Positions 1 to 7,624 of a DNA stretch of 64,000 nucleotides are shown here, in pieces (position 1 is the stretch's first letter; each line of letters opens with the position of its first letter). This stretch comes from Ruegeria haliotis (GTDB lineage: Bacteria > Pseudomonadota > Alphaproteobacteria > Rhodobacterales > Rhodobacteraceae), in contig NZ_JABXWT010000001.1 of NCBI RefSeq assembly GCF_013377785.1, forward strand, positions 434,001-498,000. Reading direction: 5' to 3'. Made by a program: the position numbers and the translations under genes. Below the pieces are notes generated by a model that worked only from the letters and a program-made list of their open reading frames with translations, had not been told where the DNA came from and did not search any database.

Positions 1-440
1 CGACCGGCGTCGTATTCGTCGAACACGATCGCGACCGGGTTGCGCAGCGCCCAGGGCAGGATGCCCTCGTGGAATTCGGTGACCTGCTTGCCGTCGCGCA
101 GCTTGATGGCGTCTTTACCGATCAGGTCGATCCGGCTGATATGGCTGTCCAGGTTCACACGCACGGCGGGCCAGTTCAGGCGCGCGGCAACCTGTTCGAT
201 ATGGGTCGATTTGCCTGTGCCGTGATAGCCCTGGATCATCACCCGGCGATTGTGGGCAAAGCCCGCCAGAATCGCCAGCGTGGTTTCGGGGTCGAATTTA
301 TAGGTGTGATCGATGGCCGGAACCCGATCACTGTGTTCCGCAAAGCCTTTGACCGCCATGTCGGTATCGATACCGAACACGTCACGGACCGAGATCTCTT
401 CGGTGGGTTTTGCGTTGATATCAATCGATCCGTCAGCCAT
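1..440 (-). CDS. cobS: Cobaltochelatase subunit CobS (N-terminal part, runs off the window)
   Basis: CobS is the AAA+ ATPase subunit of the aerobic cobaltochelatase CobNST, which inserts cobalt into hydrogenobyrinic acid a,c-diamide in the cytoplasm. The first 146 codons are present. They contain a Walker A loop (GYHGTGKST) near residue 70 and the Walker B segment IVFDEYDAG at the window edge, both as expected for CobS. The ATG at 438-440 begins MADGSIDINAKPTEE, a typical CobS start. The gene is divergent from a cobalamin riboswitch and a cobalt-transporter gene, which fits a B12 locus. The C-terminal half lies outside the window, so completeness cannot be judged. Confidence 0.93.
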   Translation of the reverse strand, partial: MADGSIDINAKPTEEISVRDVFGIDTDMAVKGFAEHSDRVPAIDHTYKFDPETTLAILAGFAHNRRVMIQGYHGTGKSTHIEQVAARLNWPAVRVNLDSHISRIDLIGKDAIKLRDGKQVTEFHEGILPWALRNPVAIVFDEYDAG

Positions 441-620
441 GCGCGTCGTCCTTATCCTTTGTCCCGTTTCCCGGGTTTGAACTTGTGTGTGGTGCAACAT
501 ATTCCGGACAAGGGCAAGGGAAAGCCGCGCGCGATGCGGCGTTTGCAAAACCAACAGCAAAAAAACCCTCCAACCATCGTGCGCGTGTCGTTTTTGTGCA
601 AAGCCGCAGTATTTGCCGAG

Positions 621-649
621 TTGACAGCCGTTCCCTCGGCATGACACTT
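621..649 (+). promoter_or_regulatory. Candidate promoter for the riboswitch transcript
   Basis: A TTGACA hexamer at 621-626 lies just upstream of the cobalamin riboswitch. The -10 position 17 bases further (644-649, ACACTT) is a poor match, so only the -35 is convincing. The position is sensible because the aptamer starts near 660. Confidence 0.3.
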
Positions 650-659
650 CTCAGCCGTC

Positions 660-840
660 CACGGTTCCCAAAAGCCCAAGGCTGAGGGATGAAAAGGGAA
701 TACGGTGCGGCACCCACACGGGGTGCCAATTCCGTAGCTGCCCCCGCAACTGTAAGCGGAGAGCGACGCCGATATGCCACTGGCCACATGGCTGGGAAGG
801 CCGGAGTCGCAATTCCCCGCAAGTCAGGAGACCTGCCGTT
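660..840 (+). promoter_or_regulatory. Cobalamin riboswitch (aptamer)
   Basis: The RNA has the conserved landmarks of the adenosylcobalamin aptamer in order: GGGAA then CGGTG near 697-708, GCTGCCCCCGCAACTGTAAG at about 738-757, GGGAAGGCC near 794, and the B12 box AAGTCAGGAGACCTGCC near 821-837. ACGG at 661-664 can pair with CCGT at 836-839 to close the outer stem. It lies on the sense strand upstream of the CbiM-like gene. The expected effect is repression of cobalt uptake when cobalamin is plentiful. Confidence 0.95.
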
Positions 841-899
841 GACCCCCCGGTGGACACCGGGACTCAACCCGGCTGCTTTATGCCGGATCAACCTGAACG

Positions 900-922
900 G
901 CCGCCGGGTGAGGCGGCAGGAG
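900..922 (+). promoter_or_regulatory. Riboswitch expression platform: hairpin abutting the ribosome binding site
   Basis: GCCGCC at 900-905 and GGCGGC at 912-917 form a perfect 6-bp GC stem with a 6-nt loop. It ends directly at the Shine-Dalgarno AGGAG (918-922), 7 bases before the ATG at 930. No U-tract follows, so this looks like control of translation initiation rather than a transcription terminator. The linkage to the upstream aptamer is an inference from position. Confidence 0.6.
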
Positions 923-929
923 ATATAAA

Positions 930-1607
930 ATGCATATTGAACCGGGCATCGTAGACGGTGCCAAAATCGTACTTTCCTACGCCACCGCAGCCGGTGCGGC
1001 GACTTATGCGGCCAAAGAGGCGCTGAGCGCCATCCGCACTTCGGGAGCGGCATCGCTGGCCGTCCGAACCGCCCTGGCAACGGTGTGCACCTTCGTGTTC
1101 TTCCAAGTCCTGCCACATTTCGCGGTCGGCGTGTCCGAGGTCCACTTTATTCTGGGTTCGACCCTGTTCCTGCTGCTGGGGGTGGCCCCCGCCGCGTTTG
1201 GTCTGGCGCTGGGTCTGTTGTTGCAAGGTGTGCTCTTTGCGCCTTTCGACCTGCCGCAATTCTTCATCAACGTGACCACGCTGCTGGTTCCGCTGTTTGC
1301 TGTGCAGGCACTGGCCAAGCGCATCATCGCGCCGGGCACCGCTTATGTTGACCTGAAGTATCGTCAGGCACTGGCACTCAGCACCGCATTTCAGGGCGGT
1401 GTTGTCGCCTGGGTCGCGTTCTGGGCATTCTACGGTCAGGGTTTCGGGGCTGAAACCATGGCTTCGGTTTTTGCCTTCGGTGGCGCCTACATGCTGGTCG
1501 TGATCATCGAGCCGCTGGCCGATCTGGCCGTGCTGGCTGTTGCCAAATCCCTGCGTGGCCTGAACGGCACCGGTCTGGTGACCCCGCGCCTGTATAACGC
1601 AGCCTGA
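930..1607 (+). CDS. CbiM-like cobalt transport membrane protein under B12 control
   Basis: This 225-residue polytopic membrane protein starts MHIEPG, like the Met-His N-terminus that binds metal in CbiM/NikM substrate-capture subunits of ECF transporters. About six hydrophobic segments follow (for example around residues 50-65, 78-105, 115-130, 150-170 and 180-205). The upstream cobalamin riboswitch and divergent cobS support cobalt import. No CbiN, CbiQ or CbiO partner lies next to it here; the next gene is an unrelated J-domain protein on the other strand. It may be a solo transporter, or its partners may be elsewhere. The start is fixed by AGGAG 7 bases upstream. Confidence 0.72.
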   Translation: MHIEPGIVDGAKIVLSYATAAGAATYAAKEALSAIRTSGAASLAVRTALATVCTFVFFQVLPHFAVGVSEVHFILGSTLFLLLGVAPAAFGLALGLLLQGVLFAPFDLPQFFINVTTLLVPLFAVQALAKRIIAPGTAYVDLKYRQALALSTAFQGGVVAWVAFWAFYGQGFGAETMASVFAFGGAYMLVVIIEPLADLAVLAVAKSLRGLNGTGLVTPRLYNAA

Positions 1608-1630
1608 TCTAAGCGATCTGTACCACTCTC

Positions 1631-1659
1631 ACGGCCCCTTTTGGGGCCGTTTTTCTTTT
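1631..1659 (+). terminator. Rho-independent terminator after the CbiM-like gene
   Basis: ACGGCCCC at 1631-1638 and GGGGCCGT at 1643-1650 form a perfect 8-bp stem around a TTTT loop. The run TTTTCTTTT follows. Confidence 0.93.
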
Positions 1660-1825
1660 GCGTGACGGCAGTGCCTGAAGCAAGCCTGACCTGCTGCTCA
1701 ACTCGAAACAGCATGCTTTCGCATCAACCGCGAATCCAGATTGATCGCATCAAGCCTCGTTGCTCAGGGGCATAGCAGGCGCGATTCGTATCCCTAATCA
1801 GCCACGCATGCGCGACCGGCTGCGA

Positions 1826-2452
1826 TTACTTGAAATTCCGACTGTCCTTGATCTGATCCCAGGCCCAGACGACCTCTTGCAGCTGTTCTTCCTGTGAACG
1901 GTCGCCGCCGTTCATGTCCGGATGCAGGACCTTGATCAACTTCTTGTAAGCCTTGCGCACCTCGGCCTTGGTCCAACTGTCATTGGCTTCCAGAATCTCG
2001 ACCGCACGACGCTCGGTGGGGGGCAGACGACGTCCGCCACCGCCCGAGGTGCGGCCCGGATTCTTGGTTGCGTTCTCCCCCAACACCTGATGCGGGTCCT
2101 CGATGCCCAGACGGGCCCAGGCGCGCGCCTCGGGGTCGCCCATGGGTTTGGTCTCGCGCTCCCACACCTTGTCCTTGGAGCGCTGCGCGTTCAGCTCGGC
2201 CTCGGTGGTGCCATCAAAGAAATTCCACTTCTGGTTATACTCGCGCACATGCTGCTGGCAGAACCAAAAGAAATCATCCAATACGTCCGGCGCTTTGGGC
2301 GCGCGGAACTTGCCCGCCTCCTCACACCCTTCGTGATCGCAGATCCGGACCGAGGTTTCAGACGCGCCCGACATCCCCCGACGCCCGCGCGGGTTCTTTT
2401 TCTTGGAAGTGGAAACGGACATATCAAATCCGAAGGGGTCTGATTTCACCAT
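1826..2452 (-). CDS. J-domain protein with the J domain at the C-terminus
   Basis: The protein has 208 residues. Residues about 145-208 form a DnaJ domain with the HPD motif (KVLHPDMNGGD), so it probably stimulates an Hsp70 ATPase. The first part is basic (SKKKNPRGRRGMS). It is followed by a cysteine/histidine set, CDHEGC and WFCQQH, that could bind zinc, and a tryptophan/tyrosine-rich region. There is no G/F-rich linker or CXXCXGXG zinc finger, so this is not DnaJ itself but a class III J protein. The ATG at 2450-2452 is used; an internal ATG ten codons later (2420-2422) is also possible. The client is unknown. The gene is divergent from bolA. Confidence 0.8.
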   Translation of the reverse strand: MVKSDPFGFDMSVSTSKKKNPRGRRGMSGASETSVRICDHEGCEEAGKFRAPKAPDVLDDFFWFCQQHVREYNQKWNFFDGTTEAELNAQRSKDKVWERETKPMGDPEARAWARLGIEDPHQVLGENATKNPGRTSGGGGRRLPPTERRAVEILEANDSWTKAEVRKAYKKLIKVLHPDMNGGDRSQEEQLQEVVWAWDQIKDSRNFK

Positions 2453-2529
2453 GCTCTGATCCTTACGAACGCATCTTTTCGACTCGGAGGCAGCAGTTTA
2501 GTCTAAGCAGCCGAAAGTAGAAGAGGGGG

Positions 2530-2548
2530 GCGGCAATAAATTTGCCGC
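2530..2548 (+). promoter_or_regulatory. Hairpin in the bolA leader
   Basis: GCGGCAA (2530-2536) and TTGCCGC (2542-2548) are perfect inverted repeats around TAAAT. They end 11 bases before the bolA ATG, where a Shine-Dalgarno sequence would normally lie, and I see no other clear ribosome binding site. It could be an operator or a translational control hairpin; the function is not known. Confidence 0.4.
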
Positions 2549-2559
2549 TGAGCATAAAA

Positions 2560-2814
2560 ATGAACGTGACCGACGAAATCAGAACTTGCCTGCAAGCCGC
2601 CTTTGACCCGCACGAGCTGGACGTGGTCGATGACAGTGAAAGCCACCGGGGGCATTCCGGATATCAAGAGGGCGGTGCCAGCCATTTCAACGTCCGCATC
2701 CGCGCCGCCGCGTTCGAGGGGCAATCCCGCGTCGCCCGCCACCGCGCTGTCCATGCCGCACTGGGCGATATTGTCCCGCGCATTCATGCGCTGGCGTTGG
2801 ATATCGGCGCTTAG
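2560..2814 (+). CDS. bolA: BolA family protein
   Basis: The 84-residue protein has the BolA/IbaG fold signature: a central segment ESHRGHSGYQEGGASHF with the conserved histidines, then FNVRI and the helix SRVARHRAVHAAL. BolA proteins pair with monothiol glutaredoxins in iron-sulfur and iron homeostasis; in E. coli BolA also affects stress morphology. The ATG at 2560 (MNVTDEIR) is chosen over an in-frame TTG at 2542 because it matches the usual family N-terminus. No glutaredoxin gene is adjacent. The region after it (2815-3081) holds only weak inverted repeats. Confidence 0.88.
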   Translation: MNVTDEIRTCLQAAFDPHELDVVDDSESHRGHSGYQEGGASHFNVRIRAAAFEGQSRVARHRAVHAALGDIVPRIHALALDIGA

Positions 2815-3081
2815 GACACTGATGCCCGATGCGTCCGCAAGGCGCCCGTTTCACCGCCGCAGCGACCGGCGGATGTTGCGCCTTGTGATTCTCTTGTGTT
2901 TTGTGTGTGAAGTGCAGTCCGGGCCTCTCAGGTTGATAGCTGTTCTTCATGAACAGGCCATGCGTGTGCCAAGCGCCGAAATAACGGGTTAAACGGCCCT
3001 TTCGGCATGGATTCGTTGCCTGAACACAGTGCCTGACTTACCCTTTTTGGAATTGGTGGTGACAGTGATTTAGGGTTTGGT

Positions 3082-4143
3082 TTGAGACTATTATTTGTTC
3101 AGGCCGGTTTTGGGCCTGGGGGGGCAGAAAAGGTTATTGCAATGCTGTCGCGGCATTTTGCGCAGCGCGGTATCAGTGTGCATGTGACTGCGTTCAGCAT
3201 GCCAGAGAACGGCCCTTACTTCGACATGCATGAAACCGTTGAAACCAGCGCCATGAACGGCAGGTCCGGACAGTTTCGCCGCATCGCGCATGTGCGATCG
3301 GTTGTGCGTGAGTACCGGCCCGACATCGTCATTTCCTTTCTGACCAAGGTCAATGTCGTCACCTTGCTTGCCACATCCGGCATGCGTATTCCCGTGATCA
3401 TTTCAGAGCGGAACAACCCACGACTTCAGGATGCCCATCCGATGTGGTCAAAACTGCAGGCGGTCCTGGGGCTGAGGGCGACAAAGGTCGTGGCTCTGAC
3501 CCACAAAGGACTGGCCGATTTGCAGCCGTCGCTCAGATGGCGCGGCGTTGTCATACCCAATCCGATTGTCCCGTTTGCGCGCGTGGCCTCTGCGCACACG
3601 GGCGAGGCTCAGCGCCTGGTGTCCATCGGTCGGCTTGTGCCGCAAAAAGGCTTCGACATGTTGCTTAAGGCGATGCGGCGCATTCACTCGGCCTGCCCAG
3701 ACGTTACGCTGACCATTTACGGGGAAGGTGCGCAGCGCCCGGCGCTGGAGGCGCAGCGCGACGCATTGGGACTTGAAACAGTTGTTCAGCTACCGGGCAA
3801 TACGCGGGAAATGGGCGAATGGGCGCATGAGACCGACATTGTTCTTGCAACGTCACGATACGAAGGCTTTCACAACGTTATTGCCGAAGCAACGGTCAGC
3901 GGCATTCCGGTCATATCATTCGATTGCGATTATGGTCCGTCCGATTTGATCAATCATGGCCAGAACGGGCTGTTGGTGCCCCCCGGGGACGTCGACAAAC
4001 TCGCCGAGTCGGCCCTGCGCCTGATACGAGAGCCGGAAACAAGGGCCCTGATGGCGGCCAGATCGCAGGATATGCGCGACCGGCTGTCCCCCGATCGCGT
4101 CTTTTCCGAGTGGGATCAATTGGTCTCTGACGTGGCGCAATAG
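3082..4143 (+). CDS. Glycosyltransferase, GT4 family
   Basis: This 353-residue GT-B fold enzyme has an N-terminal acceptor domain beginning LLFVQAGFGPGGAEKV, a glycine-rich loop with GGAEKV typical of GT4, and a C-terminal nucleotide-sugar domain with SIGRLVPQKGFDMLL (about residue 182). The EX7E motif EGFHNVIAE lies near residue 260. It probably transfers a sugar during surface polysaccharide or glycolipid assembly, on the cytoplasmic side of the membrane. The sugar and acceptor cannot be read from sequence. The start is an unusual TTG at 3082 with AGGG about six bases upstream; there is no in-frame ATG or GTG before the stop at 3034. It stands alone, with no polysaccharide cluster around it. 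Confidence 0.82.
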   Translation: MRLLFVQAGFGPGGAEKVIAMLSRHFAQRGISVHVTAFSMPENGPYFDMHETVETSAMNGRSGQFRRIAHVRSVVREYRPDIVISFLTKVNVVTLLATSGMRIPVIISERNNPRLQDAHPMWSKLQAVLGLRATKVVALTHKGLADLQPSLRWRGVVIPNPIVPFARVASAHTGEAQRLVSIGRLVPQKGFDMLLKAMRRIHSACPDVTLTIYGEGAQRPALEAQRDALGLETVVQLPGNTREMGEWAHETDIVLATSRYEGFHNVIAEATVSGIPVISFDCDYGPSDLINHGQNGLLVPPGDVDKLAESALRLIREPETRALMAARSQDMRDRLSPDRVFSEWDQLVSDVAQ

Positions 4144-4248
4144 ACCGCACCCAAATGTACGCCAAACCTGTCTGCCATCTTGGTAAAAGACCAAGGGGCC
4201 GCGAAATGCACCTTGCTGGTTTTGGCCTTTGGGGCGCTGGCCCAGCCG

Positions 4249-5619
4249 CTATTGGCAGGTATTTGGTGCGTCAAACTCAGGATCAGGCGTGAAAGCAGAA
4301 AGCAGTGTTTTTGTCCTCAGCGTTGTCAAACGCCTTGTAAACCTGGCCAACTGCGTTGCGTCTGTGTTCCGAGCGCGCAGATGCGTGCGGATTGCGACGT
4401 GATCGTTGATCCAGCGCAGCGTGTTGATCTGGCACCCGACAGCGTCGGCGCAGGCTTCTGCGAATTCACGGATCACGGCAGGTGTTTTGGCTCTTGAGTT
4501 GTTTAAAGGCGGACACGGGAAGGTTTTAGTAATCTTGCAATCCTCAACGTTTGCGGAGCCGTCCACATAATCCGGGTGCGGCTCATAATAGAACACCACC
4601 TCATTCACACCCTCCACCATTGGGGTGTCGGCGTCGCTTTGCCAATCGGTCTCGGGCAAGCGGGACCACGACCGCATATCAATCACCGATATGCTGTTAT
4701 CTTCGCGCTGCACCAACTGCACCGGTGCGCCAAACAGCCGGAATTTTCGCGCAGCCAGAGGTACATGTTCGCGCGACCAAATATGTGCTTTGCCTTCGGT
4801 CAATTCGATGGCCCTCGCATAGGCTGCCGCAGCCGCCTGCATTGTCGAACCGGGCTGTTTCTGTGTGCGTTCCAGATCCCGTAAAATGCGCTGAATATCC
4901 AGGATATTCTTAATTCGGGCCCGCATATCCTCAACATCTGTCACGTCGGTCAATTTGACCATGTCTTTTGGAACTTCGAACGCATCAGGGTGCCAAGACA
5001 GTTGGGCCGTCAGCCCCCAGCTATTCTGTATTGGAAGCGCAGAACCAAAAATGTCTTGCGCAGAAACTGTCTCTTTCGACCTGGCATTCGCAGAATCCTG
5101 TTCCTTTTTTGCAATGTCGATACCAGTCGGTACTTTGGGGGTGATAGTGACCCCTTGAGCCTCAAGGTCTTTTAGGGTTTCTGAAATAGTCCTTTCGAAT
5201 TCACCAGCCAGATCCTTTAGCCCGTTGACAAGTTCCGGGTCTGAAAAACCGTACGCAAGGCCCAGACCAAGCATGGCGCCCCTAATACTATCCAAATGTT
5301 CTGCATCCGGAGTTTCAAAACCCAATGAGACGCTCAGTTCGGACTCAACGTTGAAGCACCTCCATGAATACTCTTGCTCTAAATTCCAATTGGGGGTCTC
5401 TTCAATATACGCCTCGGCGCTGCAACTGATCGGTTTTGAGCCGTCCAGAAAACCGTGCATCCACTGCCACAAGTCCGCGCGGTTTTGACGAAACTCTGTC
5501 ACGCTTTGCAGCCATTCAGTTTCAAGGCAACGCAGCTCGGTCACCGGGTCGGCCATGGCGTCATGCCACGGCGTGATAACCGCGATACACGCTGCCGCAA
5601 ACCGTGGGAAAAGTTTCAT
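4249..5619 (-). CDS. Exported protein of unknown function, AT-rich
   Basis: The protein has 456 residues and I recognise no family. It opens with a signal peptide: a positively charged start (MKLFPR), a hydrophobic core and a probable cleavage site after AMA near residue 23. The mature part is hydrophilic with several cysteines (CLETEW, SCSAEA, RCFNVE, VEDCK, PCPPL, EACADAVGC, final NTCQ), which suggests disulfides in the periplasm. Residues about 120-260 are helix-rich. Base composition is lower than its neighbours (26 of 60 bases GC at 5281-5340), which hints at transfer. It converges with the glycosyltransferase and is followed upstream by an AT-rich gap (5620-5727). Confidence 0.7.
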   Translation of the reverse strand: MKLFPRFAAACIAVITPWHDAMADPVTELRCLETEWLQSVTEFRQNRADLWQWMHGFLDGSKPISCSAEAYIEETPNWNLEQEYSWRCFNVESELSVSLGFETPDAEHLDSIRGAMLGLGLAYGFSDPELVNGLKDLAGEFERTISETLKDLEAQGVTITPKVPTGIDIAKKEQDSANARSKETVSAQDIFGSALPIQNSWGLTAQLSWHPDAFEVPKDMVKLTDVTDVEDMRARIKNILDIQRILRDLERTQKQPGSTMQAAAAAYARAIELTEGKAHIWSREHVPLAARKFRLFGAPVQLVQREDNSISVIDMRSWSRLPETDWQSDADTPMVEGVNEVVFYYEPHPDYVDGSANVEDCKITKTFPCPPLNNSRAKTPAVIREFAEACADAVGCQINTLRWINDHVAIRTHLRARNTDATQLARFTRRLTTLRTKTLLSAFTPDPEFDAPNTCQ

Positions 5620-5727
5620 TCTTTTATAAATCTTAACGTCTGAATTTCATCTATGACTAGAATAATTTTATGTCGAATAAACTCTGTTTCAGTTTGTCCA
5701 AACCGCCACCGACAAAGCCGGACCTGA

Positions 5728-6138
5728 TCAGGTCTTTTCGTCCCCTTCCGCTTCCTCGGTCTTTTTCAACGACAAAGGCGGCTCTTTCGCGTCCTCGGAA
5801 ATTGGCTCAGGGGCTTTGACGGTATCGGGCCCCGGAATCGGGCGCGCCATCGGGGCGTCTTCGATTTCCACGGGTGCCCCAACCGATGCGACACTGCTTT
5901 CCGTTTCCACCACGCGGCGAAACACCAGCACATTGCGCCAGTTCACGGTCGACCCGGTCAATCCGGTCCGCTCCTCGCTGGGCAGCAATTCAGCGCGTAG
6001 ATATTCCCAACCGTCCTGTCCCATCTGGTTCAACAACTGCTCGACCGACGCGGCAAAACGCCCTTCAACCGACTTCACACCCTTGGCTTTGGTGCCTTTC
6101 TGGGGGGCGGGGACGACCTTGTATTCGTAGCGCTGCAT
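5728..6138 (-). CDS. DUF4177 family protein
   Basis: Residues 1-75 match the DUF4177 pattern: RYEYKVVPAP at the start, then LLNQMGQDGWEYLRAELLP. The function of this domain is not known. The C-terminal 50 residues are an acidic, proline-rich tail (APMARPIPGPDTVKAPEP, KKTEEAEGDEKT) that looks disordered. The ATG at 6136-6138 is preferred over the adjacent TTG; AGGA lies eight bases upstream. It lies 80 bases downstream of pepT in the same direction and may share its transcript. Confidence 0.72.
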   Translation of the reverse strand: MQRYEYKVVPAPQKGTKAKGVKSVEGRFAASVEQLLNQMGQDGWEYLRAELLPSEERTGLTGSTVNWRNVLVFRRVVETESSVASVGAPVEIEDAPMARPIPGPDTVKAPEPISEDAKEPPLSLKKTEEAEGDEKT

Positions 6139-6218
6139 CAACTGTTCCTAAATGCCTGTTGCGGTCAATGTAACAGGTTGATCCCTGGACGAAAGAGACG
6201 TCGCACCGCCAGCGGATT

Positions 6219-7475
6219 TCAGCCCTGACTGTTGCCTGTACTCTGCGCCGCCTTGGCGACAACCGACAGGCACAGTTCTGTCGCCAGCGCCATGTCCTGC
6301 ACCGAAATCCACTCCATTGGCCCGTGAATGCACTGCATGCCGGTGAACAGGTTGGGGCAGGGTGTGCCGAACTCGGTAAGGCGCGACCCGTCCGTGCCGC
6401 CCCGGATCGGGACGGAAATGGGCTCGATCCCCATCTCACGACAGGCATCGCGGGCCAGATCGACCGGCGTCATGTCCTTTTCCAGCCAATAGCGCATGTT
6501 GCGGTACTGGTGCGAAATCTCGCATGTGATCTTGGCGCGTGGCTCTGTCGCCTGCACGGCGGCGCAAACCTGCCGCACCAGATCACCTTGCGCCTCCAGC
6601 GCGTCCATCTCGAAATCGCGCAGGATCAGCTTGATCTCCATCTCGGACGAGCCGCCATTCAGGTCGGTGACATGGATGAAGCCTTCGCGCCCGTCAGTGA
6701 CCTCGGGTGTCATGGTCGCCTGTGGTAGGGTCTGCACGATCTTGGCCGCCAGATGCGCGGCATTCACCATCTTGTCCTTGGCCAGCCCGGGATGGATCGA
6801 AACACCTTCGATCTTTATCACCGCGCGGTTGGCCGAAAAACTCTCATACTCGATTTCACCGGCTTCCTGCCCATCCAGAGTAAAGGCAAAATCGGCACCC
6901 AGATCCTTGGGCAGCTGTTCGGTAACACCGCGCCCGATCTCTTCATCGGGGGTAAAGGCAATGCGGATGGGTCCATGCGCGATCTCCTTACTCTCCAGCA
7001 GGTGCCGCGCCATCGTCATCAGAATCGACACACCGGCCTTGTCATCGGCACCCAGCAGAGTGGTACCCGACGCGGTGATGAGATCATGGCCGACTTTCTC
7101 GGCCAGATAAGTGTGCTCGGCAGGTGACAGAACCAATTCGGCGTCGTCCGGGAACGTAATGTCGCCCCCGTTATAGCCCTTGATCACACGCGGCTTCACA
7201 CCCGTGGCGTTGAACTGCGGTGCGGTATCCACATGGGCCAGAAAGCCCACCGTTGGGCCGGGGGCGGTGCCCGGAATGGTTGCCACCACGACGCTGTCAC
7301 CGGTCAGTTCGACATCCTGCGCCCCGATCTCGGTCAACTCCTGCTGCAACAGGTTCAGCATGTCGAACTGAATCTGCGTGCTGGGGGTCGTGGGGGATGT
7401 CTCGTCGCTCTGACTGTCGATGACCGCGTAGCGGACCAACCGGTCTTCGAGTTCCTGATCAAATCTGTTCTGCAT
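6219..7475 (-). CDS. pepT: Peptidase T (tripeptide aminopeptidase)
   Basis: PepT removes the N-terminal residue from tripeptides in the cytoplasm. The 418-residue sequence is full length for the M20B family and shows the expected metal and catalytic motifs: FLAHVDTAP (His and Asp), LGADDKAGVS (bridging Asp), TPDEEIGRG (catalytic and ligand Glu), FTLDG, and the C-terminal IRGGTDGSRL and CIHGPMEW (His ligand). The start ATG at 7475 has GAGGT upstream. Two TGTAC-type inverted repeats lie 100-150 bases upstream and may control it. Confidence 0.95.
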   Translation of the reverse strand: MQNRFDQELEDRLVRYAVIDSQSDETSPTTPSTQIQFDMLNLLQQELTEIGAQDVELTGDSVVVATIPGTAPGPTVGFLAHVDTAPQFNATGVKPRVIKGYNGGDITFPDDAELVLSPAEHTYLAEKVGHDLITASGTTLLGADDKAGVSILMTMARHLLESKEIAHGPIRIAFTPDEEIGRGVTEQLPKDLGADFAFTLDGQEAGEIEYESFSANRAVIKIEGVSIHPGLAKDKMVNAAHLAAKIVQTLPQATMTPEVTDGREGFIHVTDLNGGSSEMEIKLILRDFEMDALEAQGDLVRQVCAAVQATEPRAKITCEISHQYRNMRYWLEKDMTPVDLARDACREMGIEPISVPIRGGTDGSRLTEFGTPCPNLFTGMQCIHGPMEWISVQDMALATELCLSVVAKAAQSTGNSQG

Positions 7476-7575
7476 GATACCTCACCTCTCTTACGCGGAA
7501 GAAAGGAGGCAATCGGAACTGGAGTCAAGCCGATGGCCTGACCTCGAAAACATGCAAGATGTTAACTCTGCATTA

Positions 7576-7622
7576 TGTACAAATTGTACAAACCGGGTTT
7601 CGCGAGGCGTACGATTTGTACG
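7576..7622 (-). promoter_or_regulatory. Two operator-like inverted repeats upstream of pepT
   Basis: TGTACAAATTGTACA at 7576-7590 is a perfect 7-1-7 inverted repeat (TGTACAA, A, TTGTACA). A second, related site CGTACGATTTGTACG at 7608-7622 is a 5-5-5 repeat with the same GTAC half-site. They lie between the gatB stop and the pepT start, so pepT is the only obvious target. The binding protein is unknown. Confidence 0.5.
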
Positions 7623-7624
7623 TT

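Noticed and set aside
2854..2872. CCGCCG/CGGCGG stem after bolA as a terminator
   Set aside because: Only six pairs and no U-tract follows directly.
2940..2956. CTGTTC-N5-GAACAG inverted repeat between bolA and the glycosyltransferase gene
   Set aside because: It is over 120 bases from the next start with no promoter hexamers beside it; unsupported as an operator.
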